Positions 50,352 through 58,600 of a stretch of 64,000 nt of DNA are shown here, piece by piece. Source of the stretch: Pseudomonas sp. N40(2020) (lineage in GTDB: Bacteria; Pseudomonadota; Gammaproteobacteria; Pseudomonadales; Pseudomonadaceae); NCBI RefSeq assembly GCF_014472415.1, contig NZ_JACSZV010000024.1, forward strand, positions 1 through 64,000, read 5' to 3'. Position 1 is the stretch's first letter. Every line of letters begins with the position of its first letter. Under the pieces are notes generated by a model. It was not told the DNA's origin and ran no database searches. It saw nothing but the letters and a program-made list of their open reading frames with translations. The position numbers and the translations under genes are program-made.

Positions 50352-52496
50352 TCAGGAAATTTCACGACGGAAAGGAGGCAACGCATTGAGGATCGCCTTG
50401 CCATAGCGCTGGGTGACCAGACGCCGGTCGAGCAAGGTGATGGTGCCGCGATCTTCTTCAGTGCGCAGCAGACGACCGCAGGCCTGAACCAGTTTCAGCG
50501 AGGCATCGGGCACGGAGATTTCCATGAACGGATTGCCGCCCCGGGCTTCGATCCACTCCGAGAGCGCCGCCTCAACCGGATCGTCCGGCACCGAGAACGG
50601 AATCTTGGCAATCACCACGTGTTCGCAGTACGCGCCGGGCAAGTCCACGCCTTCGGCGAAACTGGCCAGACCGAACAGCACGCTGGAATCGCCGCCATCG
50701 ACACGAGCCTTGTGTTTGTTCAGGGTTTCCTGTTTCGACAGGTTGCCTTGAATGAACACTTGCTTGCGCCAGTCGCGGTCGAGGCCGTCGAATACGTCCT
50801 GCATCTGCTTGCGCGAAGAGAACAACACCAGCGTGCCGCGCGAGCCTTCCACCAGATCCGGCAACTCGCGAATGATCGCGGCCGTGTGAGCGGCGGCGTC
50901 GCGTGGATCGGCCTTCAGATCCGGCACCCGCAATACGCCAGCGTCGGCATGGTGGAACGGGCTCGGCACCACGGCGGTGACGGCTTTTTTCGGCAGGCCG
51001 GCGCGCATGCGGAAACGGTCGAAAGTGCCGAGCGCGGTCAGGGTTGCCGAAGTCACCAGACAACCGTACGCCACGTTCCACAGGCTGCGGCGCAAGGTTT
51101 CAGCCGCGAGGATCGGGCTGGCGTTGACCTCGATGTCGAACAGCGAACCGCTCTCCGCCAGGGTCAGCCAGCGGGCCATCGGCGGGCTGTCTTCCGGGTC
51201 TTCGGCGGTGAACGCCGTCCACAGTTCCCAGTTGCCCGACGCACGGGACAACAGGCTGCCGAACAGCGGATACCACTCTTCGGCCTGGTTGCTGGCGATG
51301 CCGATGTTGACCTCGCCATCCATGCCTTCCTTGAGCAGGTCGGTCAGACGGGTGAACAAATCGTTGAGACGGGAGAAGCCTTTTTTCAGCTCGATGCCCA
51401 TTTCGCGCATGTGCTCGGGAATCACCCCACCGACAAAGCGATGGCGTGGCCGTTCGCGACCTTCGACGTCTTCACCGGGTTTGAAATCGGCGATCTGCTC
51501 ACAGGCGCTGAACATGAACTGCTGCTGGGTCTTGATCTCCCGCGCCAGTTCCGGCACCTGCTCGATCAATTTGCCGAGATCGCCCGGCAGCGGATGCTGA
51601 GCCAGCAGTTTGGTGAGGTTCTTGGCGGTGGTTTCCAGCCAGTCGGCGGTGGAACGCAGGCGCGTGTAGTGAGCGAAGTGGCCGATCGCCTTGTCCGGCA
51701 GGTGATGGCCTTCGTCGAACACGTAAAGGGTATCGCGCGGATCCGGCAGCACGGCACCCCCGCCCAATGCGAGGTCAGCCAGAACCATGTCGTGGTTGGT
51801 GACGATCACGTCAACCTTGCCCATGCCTTCACGGGCTTTGTAGAAGGCGCACTGGCCAAAGTTCGGGCAATGGCGGTTGGTGCACTGGCTGTGATCGGTG
51901 GTCAGCCGCGCCCAGTCGGCGTCTTCCAGAGCATTGGGCCAACTGTCGCGGTCGCCGTCCCATTTATTGCCGGCGAGCTTCTCGATCATGCTGGTGAAGA
52001 GCTTCTGACTGGCCTCATCGACCTCGATCTTGAAGCCTTCTTCTTCGAACAGCTGGGCAGTGGCGGTCTGCGCGTGGCCTTCCTGCAACAGCATGTCGAG
52101 CTTGGACAGGCACATGTAACGGCCACGGCCCTTGGCCAGGGCAAAGCTGAAGTTCAGCCCGCTGTTGCGCATCAGGTCGGGCAAATCCTTGTAGACGATC
52201 TGCTCTTGCAGGGCCACGGTCGCGGTGGCGATGACCAGACGTTTGCCGGCCAGTTTCGCCGTCGGAATTGCCGCGAGGCTGTACGCCACGGTCTTGCCGG
52301 TACCGGTGCCGGCTTCCACCGCAACAATTGCGGGGTCGCCACTGCGCCGGCCTTCGTCGTCGGTATCGATATCACCGAGGACTTTGGCGATTTCAGCGAT
52401 CATCAGGCGCTGGCCGTAACGCGGCTTGAGGCTCTTGGCCTCTAGAAAACGCGAGTAGGCGCCCTGGATCGTGGTTTTGAGTTCAGTGCTGATCAT
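50352..52496 (-). CDS. dinG: ATP-dependent DNA helicase DinG
   Basis: XPD-like superfamily 2, 5'-3' helicase with an Fe-S cluster, able to unwind R-loops and forked DNA. 714 residues: Walker A AGTGTGKT (62-69), four Fe-S Cys (129, 205, 210, 216; RYMCLSK and QCTNRHCPNFGQC), DEGH box at 261-264, and the C-terminal QACGRLLRTEEDRG motif VI. A LexA-type box at 52519-52534 lies 23 bp before the start, in keeping with the damage-inducible name. Confidence 0.95.
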   Translation of the reverse strand: MISTELKTTIQGAYSRFLEAKSLKPRYGQRLMIAEIAKVLGDIDTDDEGRRSGDPAIVAVEAGTGTGKTVAYSLAAIPTAKLAGKRLVIATATVALQEQIVYKDLPDLMRNSGLNFSFALAKGRGRYMCLSKLDMLLQEGHAQTATAQLFEEEGFKIEVDEASQKLFTSMIEKLAGNKWDGDRDSWPNALEDADWARLTTDHSQCTNRHCPNFGQCAFYKAREGMGKVDVIVTNHDMVLADLALGGGAVLPDPRDTLYVFDEGHHLPDKAIGHFAHYTRLRSTADWLETTAKNLTKLLAQHPLPGDLGKLIEQVPELAREIKTQQQFMFSACEQIADFKPGEDVEGRERPRHRFVGGVIPEHMREMGIELKKGFSRLNDLFTRLTDLLKEGMDGEVNIGIASNQAEEWYPLFGSLLSRASGNWELWTAFTAEDPEDSPPMARWLTLAESGSLFDIEVNASPILAAETLRRSLWNVAYGCLVTSATLTALGTFDRFRMRAGLPKKAVTAVVPSPFHHADAGVLRVPDLKADPRDAAAHTAAIIRELPDLVEGSRGTLVLFSSRKQMQDVFDGLDRDWRKQVFIQGNLSKQETLNKHKARVDGGDSSVLFGLASFAEGVDLPGAYCEHVVIAKIPFSVPDDPVEAALSEWIEARGGNPFMEISVPDASLKLVQACGRLLRTEEDRGTITLLDRRLVTQRYGKAILNALPPFRREIS

Positions 52497-52518
52497 GGAT
52501 TGTCGGGCGCAAAAAACG

Positions 52519-52534
52519 CTGGATAAATTTTCAG
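52519..52534 (-). promoter_or_regulatory. LexA box upstream of dinG
   Basis: CTGGATAAATTTTCAG keeps the CTG-N10-CAG frame and AT-rich centre of the proteobacterial SOS box. It overlaps the region where the dinG promoter must lie. Confidence 0.75.
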
Positions 52535-52595
52535 TGGTTTCGGATGGCGGCTATCATACCCCGCTAATTAATCCCGCGCAGAACGGAGTGCCCCA

Positions 52596-53060
52596 ATGAC
52601 ACCTTTTAGCCTCGTTTATCCGCTGCATGTCCTGTCCGCTCTGGTCTGGGTCGGCGGCATGTTTTTCGCCTGGATGGTCTTGCGTCCGGCGGCTGTGAAG
52701 GCTTTGGACGGCCCTGCCCGGCTGACCTTGTGGGTGGAAGTGTTTCAAGGTTTTTTCCGCTGGGTCTGGGTCGCGGTGATTCTGTTGCCGATCAGTGGTG
52801 TGGGTATGTTGCATTTGCAGCAGGTCGGGTTTGAGACCGCGCCAAAGTATGTGCAAGTGATGATCGGGCTGTATGTGGTGATGACGGCGCTGTTTATCCG
52901 GATTCAGGGGTTGATGCTGCCGGAGTTGCGTAAGGCGGTTGAAGCGAACGACTGGCCGGCGGGTGCGGCGGTGCTTGGGCGGATTCGCCGGGTGGTGGGG
53001 ATTAATTTGATTGTCGGGTTGGTGCTGGTGGCGATTGCCGCGGCGAGGCCGATGATTTGA
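52596..53060 (+). CDS. CopD-like four-helix integral membrane protein
   Basis: 154 residues, four TM helices (LVYPLHVLSALVWVGGMFFA; RWVWVAVILLPISGVGMLHL; YVQVMIGLYVVMTALFIRIQ; VVGINLIVGLVLVAIAAARP). The helix 1 pattern HVLSALVWVGGMFF is typical of CopD and related haem- or copper-associated membrane domains. The His is the only obvious metal ligand, so the specific function is unknown. Divergent from dinG with a 99-bp gap that contains the LexA box, raising the chance of shared control. Confidence 0.75.
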   Translation: MTPFSLVYPLHVLSALVWVGGMFFAWMVLRPAAVKALDGPARLTLWVEVFQGFFRWVWVAVILLPISGVGMLHLQQVGFETAPKYVQVMIGLYVVMTALFIRIQGLMLPELRKAVEANDWPAGAAVLGRIRRVVGINLIVGLVLVAIAAARPMI

Positions 53061-53083
53061 AGATCGGGGATTAGATCAAAAGC

Positions 53084-53270
53084 CCCTCACCCTAGCCCTC
53101 TCCCGGAGGGAGAGGGGACTGAGTGGGGGATATTGAAGAGCTACGCCGACTTGAAAGATTGGCTTTGAATCCATAATCGACTCGGTTTTTCAGGTCGATG
53201 GATAGCGTGAGTCACCTCGGTCGGCCCCCTCTCCCTCCGGGAGAGGGCTGGGCGGGCGGCGTTCCGATGA
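53084..53270. repeat. Two inverted copies of a CCTCTCCC(T/G)CCGGGAGAGG element
   Basis: The first copy (CCCTCACCCTAGCCCTCTCC..., 53084-53127) and the second (GGCCCCCTCTCCCTCCGGGA..., 53221-53270) are inverse to each other, each containing its own short palindrome. They fill the 220-bp gap between converging genes. Confidence 0.8.
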
Positions 53271-53280
53271 GGGTCTGCTT

Positions 53281-54039
53281 TTACAAGCGCTGCACCGTCA
53301 CAGCCCCCGCCGCCCCCACTGGCCCAGGCTGACCATCAGCCCCTGCCTTGCCATTCTTGCCACCATCGGCGCGATACACCAGGCAGCCCTTGGACTTGCC
53401 GCCCTTGCCTGCCTTGCCGCCAACACCCGCCGGGCCGCCAGCACCGCCGGCGACGTTGACCTTGATTTGCTCAACCGGGAAGTCGCGCGGCACTTCCAGC
53501 CGCACCAGCGCACCTGGAGCGCCCGGTTGACCGTCGCTGCCGTCACTGCCATCCGCACCGTGCCCGGCAGAGCCATAGGTGCAGCCCGGATCTTCACCGT
53601 TGCCCCCGTCGAGACCGACAAAACCCGGTGCACCGGTACCGCCACGGGCATCGACCAACAGTTGCGGCGCGTTCAGTGCCTTGAATTGCAGATTCAGATT
53701 GCGCCCGGCACGGGCGGCTTTTTCGTAGGTGCCCGGCGCACCGCGCGCGGTGATCTGACTGCCTTCGCTCAAATCTGCACGAATGACCTTCATCTCCAAA
53801 GCCTGTTCACCCGGAACGATGGCGATGCGTGCTTCATGACCGAGGCGCAATTCGCCGACACTCAGTTCGGTCACGTTGGCCGGAACCAGCAAGGTGCCAT
53901 AATCGGCCACTTCCAGTCGTTCGAGCTGCAAGGTGCCGGCGGTGTTGGGCAGACGCATCAGGGAATTGGTTTCGACGCTGACCACCTGGGCGCAGGCCAA
54001 AGGGCTGATAAAAGCAGCGAGCAGACACAATTTACGCAT
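53281..54039 (-). CDS. Secreted collagen-like protein
   Basis: 252 residues. Sec signal MRKLCLLAAFISPLACAQ; a beta-rich N-terminal domain (about 20-120); then Gly-rich collagen-type stretches: GAPGFVGLDGGNGEDPG, GADGSDGSDGQPGAPGA, GGAGGPAGVGGKAGKGGKSKG and GGKNGKAGADGQPGPVGAAG, broken by a non-collagenous insert (VRLEVPRDFPVEQIKVNV). Not a perfect Gly-X-Y run, so whether it forms a triple helix is unclear. A surface or matrix role is likely. The gene starts within the DUF1145 gene (8-bp overlap) with GGAGGC 9 nt upstream. Confidence 0.8.
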   Translation of the reverse strand: MRKLCLLAAFISPLACAQVVSVETNSLMRLPNTAGTLQLERLEVADYGTLLVPANVTELSVGELRLGHEARIAIVPGEQALEMKVIRADLSEGSQITARGAPGTYEKAARAGRNLNLQFKALNAPQLLVDARGGTGAPGFVGLDGGNGEDPGCTYGSAGHGADGSDGSDGQPGAPGALVRLEVPRDFPVEQIKVNVAGGAGGPAGVGGKAGKGGKSKGCLVYRADGGKNGKAGADGQPGPVGAAGAVTVQRL

Positions 54040-54313
54040 GGGAAGAAGCCTCCGGAGCGGCCGGGGCCGGGATGGTTTGCAGATGGAATACGCCGAACAG
54101 CAGGATGCGGCCACGATCACGCCAAGGGTGCGGGCGCCCCTTGAGGCTGCGATTGCACAGCAGCACTTCGAACACATGGATCAGCAACAGCAGAGCGCCG
54201 GCCAGATTGACCAGCAGATGCAGCGGATGTACGAACGGCACCAGCTGATTGGCCAGTACCACGCAGCAGAACAGCAGGGTCAATAACCGCCCCAGCCCCC
54301 AGAACACTTTCAT
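54032..54313 (-). CDS. DUF1145 family small membrane protein
   Basis: 93 residues with two TM helices (LLTLLFCCVVLANQLVPFVH and LLVNLAGALLLLIHVFEVLL) and a cytoplasmic tail, the DUF1145 pattern (function unknown). Its last codons overlap the collagen-like gene start, so the two are translationally coupled. Confidence 0.8.
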   Translation of the reverse strand: MKVFWGLGRLLTLLFCCVVLANQLVPFVHPLHLLVNLAGALLLLIHVFEVLLCNRSLKGRPHPWRDRGRILLFGVFHLQTIPAPAAPEASSHA

Positions 54314-54474
54314 ACGCTCCCCCGTGTTGCGAATTATTCTTTGGGCGCACAGTAACGGCTTCTGCGGGGGATAAGCCAGAGGGAAAAATGAAAAATCTTC
54401 GCCGAGCCGCTAAATGGCTGCCGGATCGACGATGATCGCCCCGGCAGCTCTAGCTCGCGGACTACAGACACCTC

Positions 54475-55197
54475 CTAACGATTGATGTGCAGCTCCACGC
54501 GACGGTTTTGCGCGCGCCCCTCGTCGGTTGCGTTATCGGCCACCGGCTCACTCTCGCCTCGTCCTTCACTGGTCAGTTTGTTCGGTGCCAGCCCCTGACT
54601 CAGCAAATAAGCCGCGACACTGCTGGCGCGCCGTTCCGACAATGCCTGGTTATAAGCATCCGAGCCTTTGCTGTCGGTATGACCGATGACCTTGATGCTG
54701 ACCACGTCGGCATTGCGCAATTTGTCCATCAGCGTATCAAGTTGGGCTCTCGCGGCGGGCGTCAGGTCGGACTTGTCGAAATCGAACAGTACGTTGCCGG
54801 CATCGCTCAACGTGATGACTTCGGTTTGCGGGGCCGGTTCGACCGGTTTCTCAACAACCGGATATTGCGGCAGCGGGCAACCACGGTGATCGACCGGGGT
54901 ATTGGCCGGAGTATCGGGGCAACGGTCGCGGCGGTCGAACACGCCGTCGTCGTCTTCATCGCCGTCCTGGGCATAACAGATCAGTCCGCCGGTAAGGATC
55001 CCCAGCGCAGCGCCGCCACCGGCCCAGCCAGCACTTTCAATAGCGCCGAGGCCGCCACCGACCAGCCCGCCGATAAGGCTGCAGATCGGCCACGTACGTT
55101 GATTGAGGGGTGCAGTGCCATCGCTGTGAGTGGCGCAACCGGTGAGCAAGCTGCCAAGCAGCAGCACCGGCAAGACGGACCTTGAGAAAACAGTCAT
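54475..55197 (-). CDS. OmpA-family lipoprotein with TSP3 repeat (copy 1)
   Basis: 240 residues: lipobox LLTGC (Cys21), glycine-rich hydrophobic segment (LIGGLVGGGLGAIESAGWAG), thrombospondin type 3-like acidic calcium-binding run (DGDEDDDGVFDRRDRCPDTP), then an OmpA C domain (VLFDFDKSDLTPAARAQLDT, VIGHTDSKGSDAYNQALSER, RVELHIN) for peptidoglycan binding. An outer-membrane anchored cell-wall tether. It is a tandem paralogue of the next gene, 89 bp away, same strand. Confidence 0.92.
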   Translation of the reverse strand: MTVFSRSVLPVLLLGSLLTGCATHSDGTAPLNQRTWPICSLIGGLVGGGLGAIESAGWAGGGAALGILTGGLICYAQDGDEDDDGVFDRRDRCPDTPANTPVDHRGCPLPQYPVVEKPVEPAPQTEVITLSDAGNVLFDFDKSDLTPAARAQLDTLMDKLRNADVVSIKVIGHTDSKGSDAYNQALSERRASSVAAYLLSQGLAPNKLTSEGRGESEPVADNATDEGRAQNRRVELHINR

Positions 55198-55286
55198 TGT
55201 GAAAGCTCCTGTGTCACCGGCCCATACCGGTTACACAGGAGTAAAGACCCGCATCCGCGACTGCACAAGCCGCGGATGCAAGAGGG

Positions 55287-55982
55287 CTAGCGGTTGATTT
55301 TGATTTCGGTACGACGGTTCTGCGCACGGCCGTCGGCGGTTTTGTTGTCCGCGACTGGCTGGCTTTCACCGGCGCCGGTCACCGAAACGAAGCTGCTTTG
55401 CGGTACGCCGCTCTCCACCAGGTACTTGACCACCGAGTGCGCACGACGATCCGACAGTTTCTGGTTGTAGGCATCGCTGCCCACGCTATCGGTATGACCG
55501 GTCACGGTCAGTTGCGCGGTCGAGGACTCCTGTTTCAGGCGCGTAGCGACCTTGTCGAGCACCAGTTTGTCAGGGCCGGTCAGCGTGGCTTTGTCGAACT
55601 GGAAGTGAACATCGCGAATGACAATGGTTTCTTCCTTGACCACGACAGCTTCTTCAACCACGGGTGCAGGCGCTGGTGGAGGGCAACCGTCAGCATCGAC
55701 CTGAACGCCTTTTGGCGTGCCCGGGCACTTGTCGCGACTGTCCGGCACACCATCGCCGTCTTCATCGCCATCACCGTGCACCCAGCAATAGGCCGCTGCC
55801 GTACCGCCGATAAGTAACGCACCATATCCGGCCCATGCCGAACTCTCGGTAGCGCCAAGACCGGCACCGACGACACCACCGACCGCCGCACAGGTCGGCC
55901 AGTCGGTTTTCTGCAAACCTGCGCAACCAGTCAACACACTGGTTAGCAGAACCAAGGGTAATGCTGTCCGAACTATGCTCAT
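55287..55982 (-). CDS. OmpA-family lipoprotein with TSP3 repeat (copy 2)
   Basis: 231 residues with the same layout as copy 1: lipobox VLTGC, glycine segment (GGVVGAGLGATESSAWAGYG), TSP3 run (DGDEDGDGVPDSRDKCPGTP), Pro/Val linker, OmpA C domain (VTGHTDSVGSDAYNQKLSDR, RTEIKINR). The shared order of domains and near-identical motifs show a tandem duplication followed by divergence. Upstream gene of the pair; each has its own spacing and ribosome site. Confidence 0.92.
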   Translation of the reverse strand: MSIVRTALPLVLLTSVLTGCAGLQKTDWPTCAAVGGVVGAGLGATESSAWAGYGALLIGGTAAAYCWVHGDGDEDGDGVPDSRDKCPGTPKGVQVDADGCPPPAPAPVVEEAVVVKEETIVIRDVHFQFDKATLTGPDKLVLDKVATRLKQESSTAQLTVTGHTDSVGSDAYNQKLSDRRAHSVVKYLVESGVPQSSFVSVTGAGESQPVADNKTADGRAQNRRTEIKINR

Positions 55983-56181
55983 CTAGTTTTCTCCTGAGGG
56001 ATCGGCTTAAAACCGATTCAGGGAGTAAAGACCGGAGTTTTAATCTCCGCCAGCAATAGGCCATTGCTGTTTGCGACCGTGTTCACAGGACTTTGGCGCA
56101 TTTGCTGCAAACCTGCGTGGTCGGGCTCTTTGCCGCCGCAGTCAGGCAGGCTAGTCTTGGCGGTCTGATTGAGGAGCTTCG

Positions 56182-56679
56182 ATGAACGTCGCCATTTCTT
56201 CCCGCACGCCGCAACAGGCGTTGGCCGCTTTGCTGGACCGTTACGCCCCGGCGCGTCTGCTGTTGATCGGCGCCAGCGAATTTCCGGCGCTGACTGCTTT
56301 TAAAGAAGCGCATCCGGACACCATCGTCGCCCACGCCGCGCCCGGTGCCTTGCCTGCCGAACTGGCGGCGCAACGTTTCGATCTGGCGCTGGTGGTCGAT
56401 TGCCTGGAACATTTGCCCAAGCGTGACGGCCTGAATCTGTTGGGCGGGATCCGCAACCTCAACGCCAGTCGCATTGCGGTGCTGGCTGATCTGTCGGCCA
56501 GCGGCTGGCAGGAAACCGATTTTTACTCGCTGGCGCTGCAAGCCAGCGAACGCTTCCAACGCGACGATCAAGTGCTGACCCTGTTCACCTATGATCTGCT
56601 TGACTACAAACAAGTCCCCGACTGGCTCAATTCAAGGTTCTGGGCCAATCCGGAAAACTTCGGGAAATACTGGTGGTAA
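56182..56679 (+). CDS. Hypothetical protein (DUF6231-like), SAM-fold appearance
   Basis: 165 residues. ARLLLIGASEFPAL resembles a Rossmann first strand and FDLALVVDCLEHLPKRDGLN is very like the post-I motif of SAM-dependent methyltransferases (D-x-LEHL), but no full motif I is visible and the protein is short. Ends with DWLNSRFWANPENFGKYWW. It is 4 bp before the YchJ gene and probably co-transcribed. Function unknown. Confidence 0.75.
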   Translation: MNVAISSRTPQQALAALLDRYAPARLLLIGASEFPALTAFKEAHPDTIVAHAAPGALPAELAAQRFDLALVVDCLEHLPKRDGLNLLGGIRNLNASRIAVLADLSASGWQETDFYSLALQASERFQRDDQVLTLFTYDLLDYKQVPDWLNSRFWANPENFGKYWW

Positions 56680-56683
56680 TGCA

Positions 56684-57160
56684 ATGAGTACAGCCATTTG
56701 CCCTTGCGGCAGCGGCAATCTGCTGGATGCCTGCTGCGGTCACTATCACGAAGGCCTGCCGGCGCCGTGCGCGGAAGCCTTGATGCGTTCGCGCTACAGC
56801 GCTTATGTGCTGGGGCTGATCGACTATCTGGTGGCGACCACCCTGCCCGCTCAGCAAGCGGGGCTGGATCGCCAATCGATCAGTGCCTGGAGCGCGCAAA
56901 GCACCTGGCTCGGCCTCGACGTCGAAAGCTCGGAAGTCTTCGGCGGCCAGCCGGAACATGCCTTCGTCACCTTCACCGCGCGCTGGCACGACAGCCAGGG
57001 CGAACACAGCCACCGCGAACGCTCTTCATTTGTGCAGAACGCCGGGCGCTGGTACTTCATCGACCCAACTGTGCAATTGAAGCTGGGTCGCAATGACAGT
57101 TGCCCGTGCGCAAGCGGGCAGAAGTTCAAGAAGTGCTGTTCGGGGTATTTCGGCGCGTAA
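56684..57160 (+). CDS. YchJ-family protein with two SEC-C motifs
   Basis: 158 residues. SEC-C zinc motifs cap both ends: CPCGSGNLLDACCGHYH (residues 6-22) and CPCASGQKFKKCCSGYF near the C-terminus; the middle (RYSAYVLGLIDYLVATTLPA..., SSFVQNAGRWYFIDP) is the YchJ/NTF2-like domain. SEC-C motifs resemble the SecA tail that binds Zn and SecB. Function of YchJ unknown. Start MSTAICPC fits; longer frames overlap the previous gene. Confidence 0.88.
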   Translation: MSTAICPCGSGNLLDACCGHYHEGLPAPCAEALMRSRYSAYVLGLIDYLVATTLPAQQAGLDRQSISAWSAQSTWLGLDVESSEVFGGQPEHAFVTFTARWHDSQGEHSHRERSSFVQNAGRWYFIDPTVQLKLGRNDSCPCASGQKFKKCCSGYFGA

Positions 57161-57201
57161 AGACAGCGGCAACTAGACTGGAGCACAAAGGGAGTCACTC
57201 G

Positions 57202-57696
57202 ATGCTCGGTCAACGCCACACACTGCGATTGTTTGTTCTGATGCTGATGCTGAAACTCGGCGGCTGCGCGTCGTGGTTCAGCGATGACCGCGTCGACCCC
57301 GCCGTGCACCTGGTAAAAGTCGAAGTGGTGCGCGCCAAGTTGCTTGAGCAGAAGTTCATCCTGCACTTTCGCATCGACAATCCAAACGACAGCGACTTGA
57401 CCGTGCGCGGCCTGGAATACCGCATTCATCTGGCCGACATGCTGCTGGCTGAGGGCGAGCATGAACACTGGTTTACCGTCGGCCCCAAACGCAGCGCGTA
57501 CTTCAAGGTGCCGATCCGCACCAATTTATGGCCGAAGGTGAAGGACGTGGTGAAAATGCTGAAAAAACCGGACCAGCAGATCCCCTATCGTTTGCAGGGC
57601 GAAATGGAAACCGGTTTATTCATCGCTCACTACGTGCACCTTGAGCGCAATGGCGTGATAATCCCCGCCGATTTAATTCCGGAGCAACACCGATGA
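57202..57696 (+). CDS. LEA14-like (type 2) lipoprotein
   Basis: 164 residues. Lipoprotein signal MLGQRHTLRLFVLMLMLKLG with lipobox LGGC, then one LEA_2/WHy-type immunoglobulin-like domain: VRAKLLEQKFILHFRIDNPN, DSDLTVRGLEYRIHLADMLL and an end ENGVIIP-type strand. Bacterial LEA14-like lipoproteins are thought to support envelope stress tolerance. AGGGAG before the ATG at 57202. The stop overlaps the SEC-C gene by 4 bp (ATGA). Confidence 0.82.
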   Translation: MLGQRHTLRLFVLMLMLKLGGCASWFSDDRVDPAVHLVKVEVVRAKLLEQKFILHFRIDNPNDSDLTVRGLEYRIHLADMLLAEGEHEHWFTVGPKRSAYFKVPIRTNLWPKVKDVVKMLKKPDQQIPYRLQGEMETGLFIAHYVHLERNGVIIPADLIPEQHR

Positions 57697-57902
57697 CTCA
57701 GCAACCTCATGTCCATGGCCCTGACTGCAACCACGATCATGATCATGACCATCACCACGATCATGACCATGGCCACGTCCACGGCCCGAACTGCGGCCAC
57801 GCTCACCAGGAACCGGTGCGCAATGCCTTGAAAGACGTCGGCCGCAACGACCCTTGCCCATGCGGCAACGGCAAGAAATTCAAGAAGTGCCACGGGGCTT
57901 GA
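57693..57902 (+). CDS. His-rich SEC-C metal-binding miniprotein
   Basis: 69 residues. Residues 6-38 hold about 15 His with Asp and two Cys (HVHGPDCNHDHDHDHHHDHD..., GPNCGHAH), followed by a C-terminal SEC-C motif CPCGNGKKFKKCHGA in which the second pair is Cys-His. It reads like a metal-storage or chaperone peptide for Zn, Ni or Cu. Coupled to the LEA14-like gene by an ATGA overlap. It is the second SEC-C protein within 800 bp. Confidence 0.85.
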   Translation: MTQQPHVHGPDCNHDHDHDHHHDHDHGHVHGPNCGHAHQEPVRNALKDVGRNDPCPCGNGKKFKKCHGA

Positions 57903-57940
57903 TGCTTCGGGCGAAGATCATCATCGCCTGATCAATCGCC

Positions 57941-57965
57941 TTCGCGAGCAGGCTCGCTCCTACAG
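57941..57965. repeat. Single REP unit (GCGAGCAGGCTCGC family)
   Basis: TTCGCGAGCAGGCTCGCTCC plus TACAG; a half REPIN without its opposing partner. Confidence 0.75.
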
Positions 57966-58008
57966 GTTAATCAGCGTCTGTCACATATTTTGTGTACATC
58001 GCGATCCT

Positions 58009-58036
58009 TGTGGGAGCTGGCTTGCCAGCTCCCACA
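58009..58036. repeat. REP-type palindrome (GGGAGCTGGCTTGCCAGCTCCC)
   Basis: TGTGGGAGCTGGC-TT-GCCAGCTCCCACA, arms of 13 bp. It lies 6 bp beyond the stop of the cysteine-hydrolase-like gene and may serve in 3'-end formation. Confidence 0.85.
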
Positions 58037-58042
58037 GAGTTC

Positions 58043-58600
58043 TCAGGCGACGGCCAGAATCTGTCCGGCACTGACCACCGTCGCATACTCCCCATGCAGA
58101 TTCCCCAGCGACATCCCGTGCACCTCTTCGGCTGAACGCGGCGTGCCGAAATAATCGGTCTTGTCGAAGGTGAAGCACGCATCCTCCGCGACCCACGTAT
58201 CAAACCCCAGATTGCCCGCCGTGCGCGCCGTGGATTCCACCGAGTTGTTCGTGGCCACGCCAACGATGATCAACTGCCCGATCACGGCCTGCCGCAACCG
58301 TGCTTCCAGTTCAGTGGCACAAAACGCATCCGGCACCTGTTTCTGAATCAGCCACTCGCTGTCCTGCGGCAAAAACCTCTCCTGAAATCCCACCCCGGAT
58401 TGCTCCGGCCAGAACACCGAATCCGGCGAACGTGACAAGTGCTGCACATGAATCACCGGCCGCCCGCTGCGGCGCCAAAGCGCCAGCAGATCAAGGATTC
58501 GTTCTTCAGCCTGCGGATTGTTCCTGCGCCCCAATCGCGGCTGCAGGATGCCTTTTTGCTGGTCGATGATGATCAGTGCAGCGTTGGCCTGCAGCTCCAT
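58043..58600 (-). CDS. Isochorismatase-fold hydrolase with Ser replacing catalytic Cys
   Basis: 185 residues, MELQANAALIIIDQQKGILQ. The family triad Asp13 (LIIIDQQKG) and Lys87 (LIQKQVPDAF) are present, but the nucleophile block reads GVATNNSVESTARTAG, with Ser120 where the family usually has Cys (TNxCV). Such NNSVE variants exist as a subfamily; activity may differ or be lost. Two Cys remain elsewhere (FCATE, EDACFTF). GAGAAGA 5 nt before the ATG at 58600. Confidence 0.83.
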   Translation of the reverse strand: MELQANAALIIIDQQKGILQPRLGRRNNPQAEERILDLLALWRRSGRPVIHVQHLSRSPDSVFWPEQSGVGFQERFLPQDSEWLIQKQVPDAFCATELEARLRQAVIGQLIIVGVATNNSVESTARTAGNLGFDTWVAEDACFTFDKTDYFGTPRSAEEVHGMSLGNLHGEYATVVSAGQILAVA

